A stretch of 64,000 bases of DNA from Clostridia bacterium (GCA_017521125.1 JAFXDV010000003.1:1-64000); one strand, 5' to 3'. Shown: positions 19,152-29,059, counted from the stretch's first letter. Numbers and translations are program-made. The notes: generated by a model not told the origin, from the letters alone.

Positions 19152-20346
19152 CAAATTTGTCAAAATTGGGTTATCAGTACTCATAATTGCTTTTCTTTTA
19201 TTTCAAATATATTCCGCAACCTTTTCCTCCATTTCAACAACCTCGGCAATTCCCTTTGAATATACCGAGGGCATAGATACTACAGGAATTATCATTCGTG
19301 ATGAAACTTTGGTAAAAAATTCCGAACAAGGCACCTTGCATTTTGCAGTCGTAGACGGAGAAAAAATAGCAAAGGGCGGAGTAATCGCTCATATCTACGA
19401 TGGAGACTCTGCATCGGCAAACGCTACAAAAATAGAAGAATTAAAAGCGCAGCTTAAACAGATTGAGGAGATTGAAGGCTACAATAATATGTTAGCAGTA
19501 GACCTTAACACAGTGAACGCTAAAATCAGCAACTATTATAATGATTTTGCCTTTAATTCGGCTTTAGGTAAATATGATAAGCTGAATGATTCGGTATCCG
19601 GACTACTCACAATGATGACACGAAAAAAAGTGGCAACCGGAGAACAGACCGATTTTTCTTCCCTTAAAGATGCCATAAATATTCAGATTGACCAGTTAAG
19701 CCAAAGCTCAGGAAACGTAAAGGGAAGTATAAAAGCAACGGTTTCAGGCTATTTTGTGTCGGTTGTAGACAATTTTGAAGACAAACTTAGCACCAAGGAC
19801 TTGTCGGTTTTTACCCCGGACTATTTTAACGAATTAACCGAGGGTGAAAGTAGTGAGGATGTAATTGGGAAGATAGTATACGACTATGAATGGTATATTG
19901 CGTGTTTGGTGCCGATAAACGACTCAAAGTTTTATAAAATAGGGGAAACAGTAACCCTTAAAACCACAACAACCTCTAATCCGAGATTAACAGCTAAGGT
20001 GGAAAGAGTAAACCTTTCTCCAACAGGAGATGATGCAGTAATTATTTTCTCCTGTAATGAAATGAGCAGTGAACTTGCAACAATGCGCTCAGGCGCCATT
20101 ACAATTATTAAGAATGAATATAGCGGACTAAAGGTTGATAGTAAGGCTTTAAGAGTAGTGGACGGCAAAACAGGCGTTTATATTGTATCAGGACTTGAAG
20201 CAAAGTTTGTAGAGGCAAATATTCTCTATTCAAACGACAGTTACGCTATTTGCGAACTTAATAATAGTGATAGTAGTAAATTAAGACTTTACGATGAGGT
20301 AATCGTGAAAGGAAAAAATCTTTATGATGGAAAAATCATCTATTAG
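19144..20346 (+). CDS. HlyD-like membrane-anchored protein in the division cluster
   Basis: The protein is about 400 aa from TTG 19144, chosen because AAAGGAG (19129-19135) is 8 nt upstream. One N-terminal membrane helix (KIGLSVLIIAFLLFQIY) is followed by an extracytoplasmic region with a biotinyl-lipoyl-like hairpin (VVDGEKIAKGGVIAHIY), a coiled coil and a beta-rich C-terminal half (KIGETVTLKTTTTSNPRL), the layout of HlyD/membrane-fusion proteins. No cognate ABC or RND pump is adjacent. It overlaps miaA and yggS, so it is translationally coupled to housekeeping and division genes. Function unknown; a role in envelope assembly is inferred only from context. Confidence 0.8.
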   Translation: MNNKFVKIGLSVLIIAFLLFQIYSATFSSISTTSAIPFEYTEGIDTTGIIIRDETLVKNSEQGTLHFAVVDGEKIAKGGVIAHIYDGDSASANATKIEELKAQLKQIEEIEGYNNMLAVDLNTVNAKISNYYNDFAFNSALGKYDKLNDSVSGLLTMMTRKKVATGEQTDFSSLKDAINIQIDQLSQSSGNVKGSIKATVSGYFVSVVDNFEDKLSTKDLSVFTPDYFNELTEGESSEDVIGKIVYDYEWYIACLVPINDSKFYKIGETVTLKTTTTSNPRLTAKVERVNLSPTGDDAVIIFSCNEMSSELATMRSGAITIIKNEYSGLKVDSKALRVVDGKTGVYIVSGLEAKFVEANILYSNDSYAICELNNSDSSKLRLYDEVIVKGKNLYDGKIIY

Positions 20347-21040
20347 TATTTTTGATGAGAACTATAAATCAATAGAAGAACAAATTTCTGCCGCCGCAAT
20401 TAAAAGTGGTAGAAAACGAGAGGATATAATTCTTCTCGCCGCAACCAAAACGGTTAGCACCGAGGTTATAAATTATGCTATAGAAAAAGGCATAAAATAT
20501 ATTGGAGAAAACAGGGTTCAAGAATTTTTATCTAAGGAAAACGAACTAAGTACCAATGCTCACCGTCACTTTATAGGACATTTACAGTCCAATAAAGCAA
20601 AGGACATTGTAGGCAGGGTAGAAATGATAGAATCGGTACACTCTGTAAAATTAGCCCGTGTAATTGGAGAATTATCGAAGAAAAAAGGAATTGTAACCGA
20701 CATCTTGCTGGAAGTAAACATTGGAAACGAGGATAGCAAGTCTGGTTTTACAGCCCAAGAAATTTCAGAAAAGATAGAAGAAATTTCAAAAATTTCGGGG
20801 GTTAAGGTTAAAGGCTTAATGGCAATTCCTCCAATTTGCGAAAAAAGTGACGAAATTCGCAAATATTTTGCCCAAATGAACAAACTGTTTATTGACATTA
20901 GAGCAAAAAAAATAGATAATGTTAGTATGGACTATCTATCTATGGGAATGTCATCTGACTTTGCAGAGGCCATAGAAGAGGGTAGTAACATAGTAAGACT
21001 CGGAACAGCATTATTCGGAAAAAGAAATTACAATATATAA
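20324..21040 (+). CDS. yggS: YggS/YlmE-family PLP homeostasis protein
   Basis: The 238-aa TIM-barrel PLP-binding protein matches the YggS/PROSC/YlmE family. The PLP lysine is Lys42 in LAATKTV, followed by GENRVQEF, HFIGHLQSNK and the phosphate-binding MGMSSDFAEAI segment. Members carry PLP and control vitamin B6 and amino-acid pools without a known catalytic turnover. In many Gram-positive genomes this gene (ylmE) precedes sepF (ylmF), ylmH and divIVA, exactly as here. Confidence 0.95.
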   Translation: MMEKSSISIFDENYKSIEEQISAAAIKSGRKREDIILLAATKTVSTEVINYAIEKGIKYIGENRVQEFLSKENELSTNAHRHFIGHLQSNKAKDIVGRVEMIESVHSVKLARVIGELSKKKGIVTDILLEVNIGNEDSKSGFTAQEISEKIEEISKISGVKVKGLMAIPPICEKSDEIRKYFAQMNKLFIDIRAKKIDNVSMDYLSMGMSSDFAEAIEEGSNIVRLGTALFGKRNYNI

Positions 21041-21052
21041 AGGAGAAGGAAA

Positions 21053-21511
21053 ATGGGATTTAAAGATTATTTCAAAGGTATTTTAAATGTTGATGACGAT
21101 GAGTTTGAGACCGAAGAAATGTTGGAAGAGGAAGAAACCCAACAAAGCTTCGAGAAAGAAACTTCTGTAAAAAGAGAACCCATTATTCGCAGATATACTT
21201 ATGACCGCAAAACCAAAGGAGAAGACGACTCTACAGGAATGAGAGTTGTTCTCTGCAAGCCTGATGTGTTTAATGACGTTGCTCCTATTGCCGATCATTT
21301 AAGACAGGGTAAAACCGTAGTGCTTAACCTTGAAACAACCGAGAGAGAAACTTCGAGAAGAGTTGTAGACTTTTTAAGCGGTGCGGCTTATGCACTTTCT
21401 TGCAAATTAAAGAAGGTTGCAAACAACACATTTATAATAGTGCCAAATTCAACCGACATTTCAGGAGAACTTTTGCTTGATGATTTTGGTGAGGAGAACT
21501 ATTTCATTTAA
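21053..21511 (+). CDS. sepF: Cell division protein SepF
   Basis: The 152-aa protein has an amphipathic N-terminal membrane-binding helix (MGFKDYFKGIL), an acidic linker and the SepF domain (VVLCKPDVFNDVAPIADHL, then SRRVVDFLSGAAYAL). SepF forms rings that tether FtsZ to the membrane and align protofilaments. It is translationally coupled to ylmH (1-nt overlap). Confidence 0.95.
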   Translation: MGFKDYFKGILNVDDDEFETEEMLEEEETQQSFEKETSVKREPIIRRYTYDRKTKGEDDSTGMRVVLCKPDVFNDVAPIADHLRQGKTVVLNLETTERETSRRVVDFLSGAAYALSCKLKKVANNTFIIVPNSTDISGELLLDDFGEENYFI

Positions 21512-22251
21512 TGGAATTAGACTTACTAATCCCTCGCATAAATGATGCAATACGCATTTGCGAAACTTCGCAGGCTCCTAAATTCGTAGGTTTTTTAACC
21601 TCAAATGAAGTCGCTGAGATAGAAAAAAACTTAAAAAGCATTATTACCAAATATAGTTTTTACGGCGGATATGATGAGGCAGAAAGGCTTTTCTTCGGAG
21701 CCTTTCCCGAATGGTGTGATGAAAGGCAGGAGCTTTTCCCCATAACACCCGTTACCTTTACCTACCGAGAGTGCGATGCTTTAAGCCACCGAGATTTTTT
21801 AGGTGCTTTAATGTCACTTGGACTCACCAGAGAAACGGTTGGAGATATCCTTGTGGAAAAAGGCAGAGCTGTTGCTTTTTTGAGTAGTGATATTGCAGAT
21901 TATGTGTTGTCTCAGCTTGATAAGATAGCAAGGGTCGGTGTGAAGGTGGAAAAAGGCTATAGTATGCCTCTGCCTAATATGTCAGGTTTTGAGGAGATTA
22001 CCGATACGGTTGCCTCTCCACGACTTGACTGCGTTGTTGCATCTCTTTCCAAGAGTTCTAGGGCACAGGCAGAAGAGTTTATTTTAAACGGCTTTGTTTC
22101 AGTAAACTCAGTCTGTGTAACTAAAACAGTAAAAACAGTTAACGAGGGAGATAAAATCACCATACGAAGAAAGGGTAAATTTTTAATAGAATCCTTAGCA
22201 CAAAAAACAAAGAAAAATCGTGTTATACTAATTGCAAAAAAATATGTATAA
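21511..22251 (+). CDS. ylmH: YlmH-family RNA-binding protein (S4 domain)
   Basis: The 246-aa protein has an N-terminal alpha/beta domain with FGGY-like FYGGYDEAERLFFGAFP and a C-terminal S4 RNA-binding domain (SRAQAEEFILNGFVSVN to KITIRRKGKF). YlmH proteins bind ribosomal RNA or tRNA and are implicated in ribosome rescue and quality control in Bacillota. Placement between sepF and divIVA is conserved. Confidence 0.93.
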   Translation: MELDLLIPRINDAIRICETSQAPKFVGFLTSNEVAEIEKNLKSIITKYSFYGGYDEAERLFFGAFPEWCDERQELFPITPVTFTYRECDALSHRDFLGALMSLGLTRETVGDILVEKGRAVAFLSSDIADYVLSQLDKIARVGVKVEKGYSMPLPNMSGFEEITDTVASPRLDCVVASLSKSSRAQAEEFILNGFVSVNSVCVTKTVKTVNEGDKITIRRKGKFLIESLAQKTKKNRVILIAKKYV

Positions 22252-22265
22252 ATCAGGAGGCCAAT

Positions 22266-23132
22266 ATGTTAAGAGCGAAAGATATTGAAGAATTTGAGTT
22301 TTCTAAATCTAAGAATGGATACGACCGTGAAGAAGTGGATGAACTTCTTGATAAGGTTGCCCAGGATTATACTGAGTTTGAAACCCTTATTAAATCATTT
22401 GAAAGCAAAATTGAGAGTCTGAATAATAAAATTAACGAGAGCCAAACTGATGCCAATAGCATCAATACTGTACTTATCAGTGCTCAAAAACTTGCCGATT
22501 CAATAGTAGCTGATGCTAAAGCACAGGCAGAAGAGATAACAACTGCTGCAAATAATGAGGCAGAGCAAATAAAGGTTCGCACCAAAAAGGCTCTTGAGGA
22601 AATAGATGCTGAGATTACCAAGCAAAAGCTTAAAGCACAGGGAGAGGTTGACGAAATATTAGAGGCCGCTGCAAGAAAATCAGAGGGTATGATTTTAGCC
22701 GCTAAAGATTCCGTGGCTCGTGAGCAAATTCTCTTTGATAGCATTAAGGCCGAGGTTGCTAACTTCAAGAAAACTGTGAAAGCTGCTTATAAAGAGCATT
22801 TAGAGTCATTATCAACTCTACCTGAAGAGGTTCCTGTAAATCCCGAAAACGCAGCAATCGGTATAGAAGAAATCGTAAATAGTGAGCCAAGACTTGAAAG
22901 ATTTGTTGCTATGCCTGAACCTGCTATAGTAGAGGAAAAAATTGAAGAGCCCCAAGAGGTAATTGAAGAAACTACAGAGATCGATATTCAAAGTTCTTCC
23001 GTAGAAGAAACCGCTATAGTAGAAGAGGTTAAAAATGAAGTAGCCTCCGGCTTTGTGGTAAATTCCATTGAATTTGCCGAGGAAGAAGAAACACCATCCT
23101 TCTCAAAAGGCTTTTTCTCAAAACGTAAATAA
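22266..23132 (+). CDS. divIVA: DivIVA-like coiled-coil cell division protein
   Basis: This 288-aa protein has the DivIVA N-terminal lipid-binding domain (FEFSKSKNGYDREEVDELL, residues 10-28), a long coiled coil (about 30-185) and an acidic Glu-rich tail (about 200-288). DivIVA localises to curved membranes at poles and septa. The extended acidic tail is longer than in Bacillus DivIVA. ileS follows after 22 nt. Confidence 0.93.
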   Translation: MLRAKDIEEFEFSKSKNGYDREEVDELLDKVAQDYTEFETLIKSFESKIESLNNKINESQTDANSINTVLISAQKLADSIVADAKAQAEEITTAANNEAEQIKVRTKKALEEIDAEITKQKLKAQGEVDEILEAAARKSEGMILAAKDSVAREQILFDSIKAEVANFKKTVKAAYKEHLESLSTLPEEVPVNPENAAIGIEEIVNSEPRLERFVAMPEPAIVEEKIEEPQEVIEETTEIDIQSSSVEETAIVEEVKNEVASGFVVNSIEFAEEEETPSFSKGFFSKRK

Positions 23133-23154
23133 TATTTTAATTAGGAGATATATA

Positions 23155-25956
23155 ATGGAACAGCAAGATTATAACAAAACCTTAAATCTGCCGGTGACAG
23201 ATTTCCCAATGAGAGCAGGACTCCCAACAAGAGAGCCTGAAGCACTAGAAAAATGGCAGAACGAGGATGTTTACGGTACTCTTATGGAGCAAAACGAAGG
23301 TAAACCACTTTATATCCTTCACGACGGCCCTCCATATGCTAACGGTATAATCCATCTTGGTACCGCACTTAACAAATCCCTTAAGGATTTTGTTGTCAGA
23401 TATAAAAATATGACAGGATATAAAGCACCTTTCGTACCCGGCTACGATACCCACGGTCTTCCTACCGAGCTTAAGGCAAGAAAAGCGGCAGGAATGAAAT
23501 CAAGTGAGAAAATTTCTGCGTTAGAGCTTCGCAAAATGTGCAAGGAGTTTGCCGTAGGTTTTGCCGAGGACCAAAGAAAGCAGTTTGAGCGTCTTGGAGT
23601 TTTGGGAGAGTGGGATAACCCATACTTAACTCTTAAAAACAAGTATGTTGCAAAGCAGATTGAAGTTTTTGGTGAAATGGCAGAAAAGGGCTATATATAT
23701 AAAGGTCTAAAACCGGTATACTGGTGTGCCGACTGTCAGACAGCTCTTGCTGAGGCAGAAATTGAGTACGCAGAGGACCCTTGCTATTCTATTTATGTTA
23801 AATTCCCTGTTAAAGATGATAAAGGCTTGCTTTCCGCAATGGGCGCAAACCTTGATAAAACCTATTTCGTAATTTGGACAACAACTACCTGGACATTACC
23901 TGCAAACCTTGCAATTTGCTTAGGACCTGATTACGATTATGCTCTTATCAAAGCAGGAGAAGAATACTACGTAATGGCAAACGAGCTATATGAGTCAGCT
24001 CTTGCCGCTGCTGAGATTACCGAATATGAGGTTGTAGGCACTATTAAGGGCAGAGAGCTTGAATATGCCGTTGCAAAACACCCATTTATTGATAGAGATT
24101 CTCTAATTATTGTAGGCGACCACGTAACCTTAGAAAGCGGTACAGGCTGTGTTCATACTGCTCCAGGTCACGGTGTTGATGACTTTGAGGTTTGCCGTAG
24201 ATACAAGGAAATCGGAATGGTTGTTCCTGTAGACAATAAGGGCGTATTAACCGAAGAAGCAGGAATGTTCGCAGGCCTGCCTACTGAAGAAGCTAATAAG
24301 AAGATTGCCGTTTGGCTTGATGAAAATGGTTATCTTTTTGCACTTAAAAAGATTATTCACCAATATCCACACTGTTGGAGATGTAAAAACCCAATTTTAT
24401 TCAGAGCTACTGAACAGTGGTTCTGCTCAATTTCCGACTTTGCAGACAAGGCAGTAGAGGAAATCAGCAAGGTAAAATGGGTTCCCAAATGGGGAGAGGG
24501 AAGAATTACCGGAATGGTTAAGGATCGTAGTGACTGGTGTATTTCCCGTCAGCGTACCTGGGGTGTTCCAATTCCTATCTTCTATTGTGAGGAATGTGGT
24601 AAAGAATATATCACAAAGGAATCTATCGCAAAGGTTTCTAAGATTTTCAATGAAAAAGGAGCAGATGCTTGGCACGAACTAACCGCTGCTGAGCTTATGC
24701 CTGAAAATGCAAAATGCTCTTGCGGAAGTACCGCATTTAAGAAAGAAACCGATATTATGGACGTTTGGTTCGATTCCGGTGTATCTCATGCCGCAGTATT
24801 GAACAGAGACTATTTACAGAGCCCTGCAGACCTTTATCTTGAGGGTGCAGACCAATACAGAGGTTGGTTCCAGTCTTCACTTTTGACATCTGTTGCAACC
24901 AAAGGCGTAGCACCTTATAAAACCGTTGTAACACACGGTTGGGTTGTTGACGGCGAGGGCAAAAAGATGTCCAAATCTATTGGCAACGTAATCATTCCTG
25001 ATGATATTGTTAAACAGTATGGCGCAGACATATTAAGACTTTGGGTTGCATCATCTGATTACCACGCAGACATTCGTGTTTCTCAGGATATCTTAAAGCA
25101 ACTTTCAGAAATTTATAGAAAAATCCGTAATACTGCAAGATTTATTCTTGGCAATATTTCAGATTTTAACCCCGATACAGATATGGTTGCAGACTCTGTG
25201 CTGGAGGAAATAGACCATTGGGCACTTATGCGTCTTGATTCTGTTATTAAGACCTGCAGAGAAGCTTATGAAAACTTTGAGTATCATATTATATTCCACG
25301 CAATTCATAATTTCTGCGTAATTGATATGTCCAACTTCTATCTTGACGTTTTAAAGGATAGACTTTATGTAGAGGCAAGTGAGAGCCAGACAAGAAGAGC
25401 TGCTCAAACTACAATGTATAAGGTGCTTGACGCTCTTACCAGAATTGTTTCTCCAATTCTCGCATTCACTTCAGATGAAATCTGGCAGTTTATGCCTCAT
25501 ACTAAGGATGTTGACCCAAGACACGTTGTTTACAATGCTATCCCTGAGGCAGAAGGCAACTACGATGCAGAGTTTATGGCTCGTTGGGAGAAAATTCACG
25601 AGATGCGTGAGGATGTTAAGAAGGCTCTTGAAATTGCCCGTACCAATAAGGTAATTGGTGCATCTCTCGATGCAAAAATCACCATTTATGCCGACGGCGA
25701 AATCTATGATTTTGCTAAGAGTGTTGAGGGTATGCTTAAAACCGTATTTATGGTTTCTGAGTTTGAACTTATAAAGGGCGGCGAAGGAGAGTTCAAGGGT
25801 GACGTCGAAGGTATGAGCATTACCGCTACCCACGCAAACGGCGAAAAATGTGCTCGTTGCTGGAGCTTTACAGGCGACCTTGGAGCAGATGCAAATCATC
25901 CAACAATCTGTGCTCGTTGCGCTAACGTCATTAAAACTATAGATTTTGCGGACTAA
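23155..25956 (+). CDS. ileS: Isoleucyl-tRNA synthetase
   Basis: The 933-aa class I synthetase starts at ATG 23155 with GGAGATATATA upstream; a longer frame into divIVA is not needed. The HIGH-type motif is in NGIIHLGTAL, and KMSKS is GKKMSKSIGN (about 605). The CP1 editing domain lies between, with TTTTWTLPAN and GTGCVHTAPGHGVDDF. Two zinc sites appear: CEECGKEYI region mid-protein and the C-terminal CARCW...CARC pair. No T-box leader is present; the gap to divIVA is only 22 nt, so it depends on upstream transcription. Confidence 0.98.
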   Translation: MEQQDYNKTLNLPVTDFPMRAGLPTREPEALEKWQNEDVYGTLMEQNEGKPLYILHDGPPYANGIIHLGTALNKSLKDFVVRYKNMTGYKAPFVPGYDTHGLPTELKARKAAGMKSSEKISALELRKMCKEFAVGFAEDQRKQFERLGVLGEWDNPYLTLKNKYVAKQIEVFGEMAEKGYIYKGLKPVYWCADCQTALAEAEIEYAEDPCYSIYVKFPVKDDKGLLSAMGANLDKTYFVIWTTTTWTLPANLAICLGPDYDYALIKAGEEYYVMANELYESALAAAEITEYEVVGTIKGRELEYAVAKHPFIDRDSLIIVGDHVTLESGTGCVHTAPGHGVDDFEVCRRYKEIGMVVPVDNKGVLTEEAGMFAGLPTEEANKKIAVWLDENGYLFALKKIIHQYPHCWRCKNPILFRATEQWFCSISDFADKAVEEISKVKWVPKWGEGRITGMVKDRSDWCISRQRTWGVPIPIFYCEECGKEYITKESIAKVSKIFNEKGADAWHELTAAELMPENAKCSCGSTAFKKETDIMDVWFDSGVSHAAVLNRDYLQSPADLYLEGADQYRGWFQSSLLTSVATKGVAPYKTVVTHGWVVDGEGKKMSKSIGNVIIPDDIVKQYGADILRLWVASSDYHADIRVSQDILKQLSEIYRKIRNTARFILGNISDFNPDTDMVADSVLEEIDHWALMRLDSVIKTCREAYENFEYHIIFHAIHNFCVIDMSNFYLDVLKDRLYVEASESQTRRAAQTTMYKVLDALTRIVSPILAFTSDEIWQFMPHTKDVDPRHVVYNAIPEAEGNYDAEFMARWEKIHEMREDVKKALEIARTNKVIGASLDAKITIYADGEIYDFAKSVEGMLKTVFMVSEFELIKGGEGEFKGDVEGMSITATHANGEKCARCWSFTGDLGADANHPTICARCANVIKTIDFAD

Positions 25957-25974
25957 TTTTTAGGGGGAAATGTT

Positions 25975-26478
25975 TTGTCCTTTATTATTGCAGCTATAGT
26001 GTCGGCACTTATCTTAGTTGCTGACCAGATAACAAAATATATAGTTACAGTTAATATGACCCTCGGTGAATCAAGGCCTTTTCTTAAAGGCCTTATTGAC
26101 TTTGTATATATTTATAATGAAGGAGGAGCCTGGGGCTTTTTAAGCGGCTATCAGTGGATACTTTTAACCATTACTTCAATGGTTATAATTATATTTATTA
26201 CTGTTTTAGTAAAGTATGGTATGAACGATAAACTTCTGTTCTGGTCGGTTTGCCTTGTCCTTTCAGGAGGACTTGGAAATATGATAGACAGAATTTTCCG
26301 TGGCGGAAAGGTAGTAGATTTTCTGCATTTAGAGTTTATGCCAAACTTTCCTGTTTTTAATGTGGCAGACTGTGGAGTAGTAATAGGCACAGGCCTTTTA
26401 ATTCTATATTTTATAGTTGGCACCATTAAGGAAAACAAAATTAAAAAGTATCAAGCTTCACTTGGTGAAGATAAATGA
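25975..26478 (+). CDS. lspA: Lipoprotein signal peptidase (SPase II)
   Basis: The 167-aa membrane aspartyl protease cleaves prolipoprotein signal peptides. It has four membrane segments, the conserved DQITKYIV and YNEGGAWGF segments, and both catalytic aspartates (GNMIDRIF and NVADCGVV). The start is TTG with AGGGGGAAA upstream. It overlaps rluD by 4 nt; the ileS-lspA-rluD order is widely conserved. Confidence 0.97.
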   Translation: MSFIIAAIVSALILVADQITKYIVTVNMTLGESRPFLKGLIDFVYIYNEGGAWGFLSGYQWILLTITSMVIIIFITVLVKYGMNDKLLFWSVCLVLSGGLGNMIDRIFRGGKVVDFLHLEFMPNFPVFNVADCGVVIGTGLLILYFIVGTIKENKIKKYQASLGEDK

Positions 26479-27389
26479 TAGGAGAAAAATATACTGCAGT
26501 GGATACAGGAGAGAGAATAGATTCTTTTGTATCAGAAAAGGCTGAGGTTTCTCGTAGCCGTGCGGCAAAGCTTATTGAAGAAGAGTACGTCACGGTAAAC
26601 GGAAACTCAGTTTCCAAAAACTATAAACTAAAAGCAGGGGACATAGTAGGGGTTACAATACCCGAAGCAAAGCCCTTGGAGATAAAGGCGGAGAACATCC
26701 CCTTAGATATAGTTTACGAGGACGCCCATCTTTTAGTAGTAAATAAGCCAAAGGGAATGGTTGTTCATCCTGCCGCAGGCAACTATGAGGGCACCTTAGT
26801 CAACGCCCTTATGTATCATTGCGGAGACTCCCTTTCAGGAATAAACGGTGTTTTGCGACCGGGTATAGTCCACCGTATTGATAAGGATACAAGCGGACTT
26901 TTAATGGTGGCAAAAAATGATATGGCTCACAATTTTTTAGCTGAGCAAATAAAAGAGCATAGCTTTTATAGGGAATATGAGTCCATAGTTTATGGAGAAA
27001 TTAAAACCGATAAGGGCAGAATAGAAGCCCCCATCGGCAGACATCCTGTAAACCGAAAACAAATGGCCGTAACCGAAAAAAATTCTAAGCAGGCGGTTAC
27101 GCATTTTGAGGTTATCCAGCGGCTAAATGGTTTTACCCATATAAAATGTCGTCTTGAAACAGGCAGAACCCATCAGATAAGGGTTCATATGTCCTATATA
27201 GGACACAGCGTGGCAGGGGATGAGGTTTACGGACCGAGAAAGGTTATAAAAGAACTTAAAGGTCAGTGCCTCCACGCCAAAAAGTTAGGCTTTGTACACC
27301 CCGAAACAAAGGAGTATATGGAGTTAGACAGTGACCTACCTCAGTATTTTACAGAGTTTAAGAAAGGTTTAGAAAATGGGAATATTTGA
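26475..27389 (+). CDS. rluD: RluD-family pseudouridine synthase
   Basis: The 304-aa enzyme has an N-terminal S4 domain (SRSRAAKLIEEEYVTVN) and the RluA-type catalytic core with Asp in GIVHRIDKDTSGLLMVAKN. The RTHQIRVHMSYIGH segment is conserved. It isomerises uridines in 23S rRNA in the RluD subfamily, but the exact target is not determined. It overlaps the following HAD gene by 14 nt. Confidence 0.93.
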   Translation: MIGEKYTAVDTGERIDSFVSEKAEVSRSRAAKLIEEEYVTVNGNSVSKNYKLKAGDIVGVTIPEAKPLEIKAENIPLDIVYEDAHLLVVNKPKGMVVHPAAGNYEGTLVNALMYHCGDSLSGINGVLRPGIVHRIDKDTSGLLMVAKNDMAHNFLAEQIKEHSFYREYESIVYGEIKTDKGRIEAPIGRHPVNRKQMAVTEKNSKQAVTHFEVIQRLNGFTHIKCRLETGRTHQIRVHMSYIGHSVAGDEVYGPRKVIKELKGQCLHAKKLGFVHPETKEYMELDSDLPQYFTEFKKGLENGNI

Positions 27390-28251
27390 CGGTTGCCTTT
27401 TAGCATCTGATGTAGACGGCACCCTTATAGCAAGCGGATATCTACCGCCGGAAAACGTAGAAGCCATAAAGTATTTTATAAGCGAGGGAGGAAAATTTTC
27501 CATCTCCACAGGCAGAAGCGCAGGGGCGGTAAACCAAGTTTTCAGAATATTTGATAAAAAACTTACCTCTTACAGTATAGTTTTAAATGGTGGTATGATT
27601 TATGACTTTCAGGGGGAAAAATCGGTTTTTGATATGACCGTTTCCGAAAAAGTCAAGGAATTTACCAAATACATAGCCGATACAGACAAAAGCGTAGGCA
27701 TCGAGATTCACTCAGGCGGCGAGGTTTATGTAATGAACCGAAATAGTGAAACCGACCTCCACGAAGAATATGAGGAACTGAACCCTTATTTCGTTTCCTT
27801 TGATGAAGTTAAAGATTATTCATGGAACAAGGTTTTGATGGCGGGCTTTAATAATAGCGAGAGAGAGCTGAGAGCCGAAAAAGCCAAAAATTTTGGTCTC
27901 AAAGATAACGAGATATTAAACACCTGTGCTGCAATTTTAGGCGAGGACAGACTCTATTTAGAGCTTCTTCCCGTTGGTGCTTCCAAAGGCGAAGCATTAA
28001 AGAAATTAAGGGAAATATACGATATTAAAGAGGGCGGCCTCTTTGCTATAGGAGATTATTATAATGACCTGTCAATGTTGGCGGTAGCCGACATTAGTAG
28101 TGCGACAGGCGATGCCCCTGAAGATTTAAAGCAAAAGGTTAATTATGTCAGTAAAAAGTGCCGAGATGGTGCTGTTGCTGACTTTATTGAATACTTAAAA
28201 ACAATTTTGGAGGTAAAAATTGATGGTAGAAACAAAAAAGAACGAGCTTAA
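27376..28251 (+). CDS. Cof-type HAD-superfamily hydrolase
   Basis: The 291-aa phosphatase has the HAD motif I nucleophile pair in LLASDVDGTLI, motif II STGRS, and motif IV IGDYYNDLSML, with a C2-type cap between. Cof-family members dephosphorylate sugar phosphates, flavin or nucleotide intermediates; the substrate here is unknown. It overlaps rluD upstream and the transketolase gene downstream by 29 nt. Confidence 0.92.
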   Translation: MGIFDGCLLASDVDGTLIASGYLPPENVEAIKYFISEGGKFSISTGRSAGAVNQVFRIFDKKLTSYSIVLNGGMIYDFQGEKSVFDMTVSEKVKEFTKYIADTDKSVGIEIHSGGEVYVMNRNSETDLHEEYEELNPYFVSFDEVKDYSWNKVLMAGFNNSERELRAEKAKNFGLKDNEILNTCAAILGEDRLYLELLPVGASKGEALKKLREIYDIKEGGLFAIGDYYNDLSMLAVADISSATGDAPEDLKQKVNYVSKKCRDGAVADFIEYLKTILEVKIDGRNKKERA

Positions 28252-29059
28252 AAAAATAGCTTGTGAAATCAGAATGGGCATTATTGAAGGTGTCCACGGT
28301 GCAAAGTCAGGACATCCCGGCGGTTCTCTTTCAATTGCTGATCTTTTGGCATATCTTTATTTTGAAAAGATGAACATAGACCCTAAAATGCCAAAGGCTG
28401 CAGGCCGTGACCGTTTAGTGCTTTCTAAAGGACACGCAGCACCTGCTCTTTATTCTGTTCTTGCAAACAGAGGCTATTTCGACGTAGCAGAACTTAAAAA
28501 TCTCAGACATACCGACTCAATGCTTCAGGGACATCCCGATATGAAGAATATTCCAGGTGTAGATATGTCATCAGGTTCTTTAGGCCAGGGTGTATCTTGT
28601 GCAGTAGGAATGGCTCTTTCTGCAAAACACTTTGGAGACAAATACCGTGTGTACACCATCTTAGGCGATGGCGAGTGTGAAGAGGGACAGGTTTGGGAAG
28701 CAGCTATGTTTGCGGCTCACAAAAAACTTTCAAATCTTACAGTTTTCGTTGACTACAACGGCCTCCAGATTGACGGCGCTATCGACGAGGTAAACAACCC
28801 AGCTCCATTTGATAAAAAGTTTGAAGCTTTCGGCTTTAACGTAATTACCATTGATGGCCATGATTTTGACCAGATTGAAAAGGCAGTAGCTGACGCCCAA
28901 AAGGTTACTGACAGACCTACCGCAATTATTATGAACACCGTAAAAGGTAAGGGCGTTTCTTATATGGAAAATCAGTGCGGATGGCATGGTCAGGCACCAA
29001 ACGATGAGCTTTATGAGGTTGCTATGAAGGAACTCAAAGAGCAACTCGCAGCACTTTAA
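28223..29059 (+). CDS. tktA: Transketolase, N-terminal (TPP-binding) subunit
   Basis: This 278-aa half-enzyme binds thiamine diphosphate: GDGECEEGQVWEAAMFA is the TPP motif, and SGHPGGSLSIADLLA and SKGHAAPALY are conserved. With the C-terminal subunit it interconverts pentose-phosphate sugars. ATG 28223 is chosen because GGAGGT (28209-28214) is 8 nt upstream. Split transketolases are typical of Clostridia. It is 13 nt before its partner. Confidence 0.95.
   Translation: MVETKKNELKKIACEIRMGIIEGVHGAKSGHPGGSLSIADLLAYLYFEKMNIDPKMPKAAGRDRLVLSKGHAAPALYSVLANRGYFDVAELKNLRHTDSMLQGHPDMKNIPGVDMSSGSLGQGVSCAVGMALSAKHFGDKYRVYTILGDGECEEGQVWEAAMFAAHKKLSNLTVFVDYNGLQIDGAIDEVNNPAPFDKKFEAFGFNVITIDGHDFDQIEKAVADAQKVTDRPTAIIMNTVKGKGVSYMENQCGWHGQAPNDELYEVAMKELKEQLAAL

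Noticed and set aside
23155..25956. Fusion of DivIVA and IleRS from the frame starting at 23068
   Set aside because: ATG 23155 has a ribosome site, and the extra N-terminus only reads the divIVA tail in another frame.
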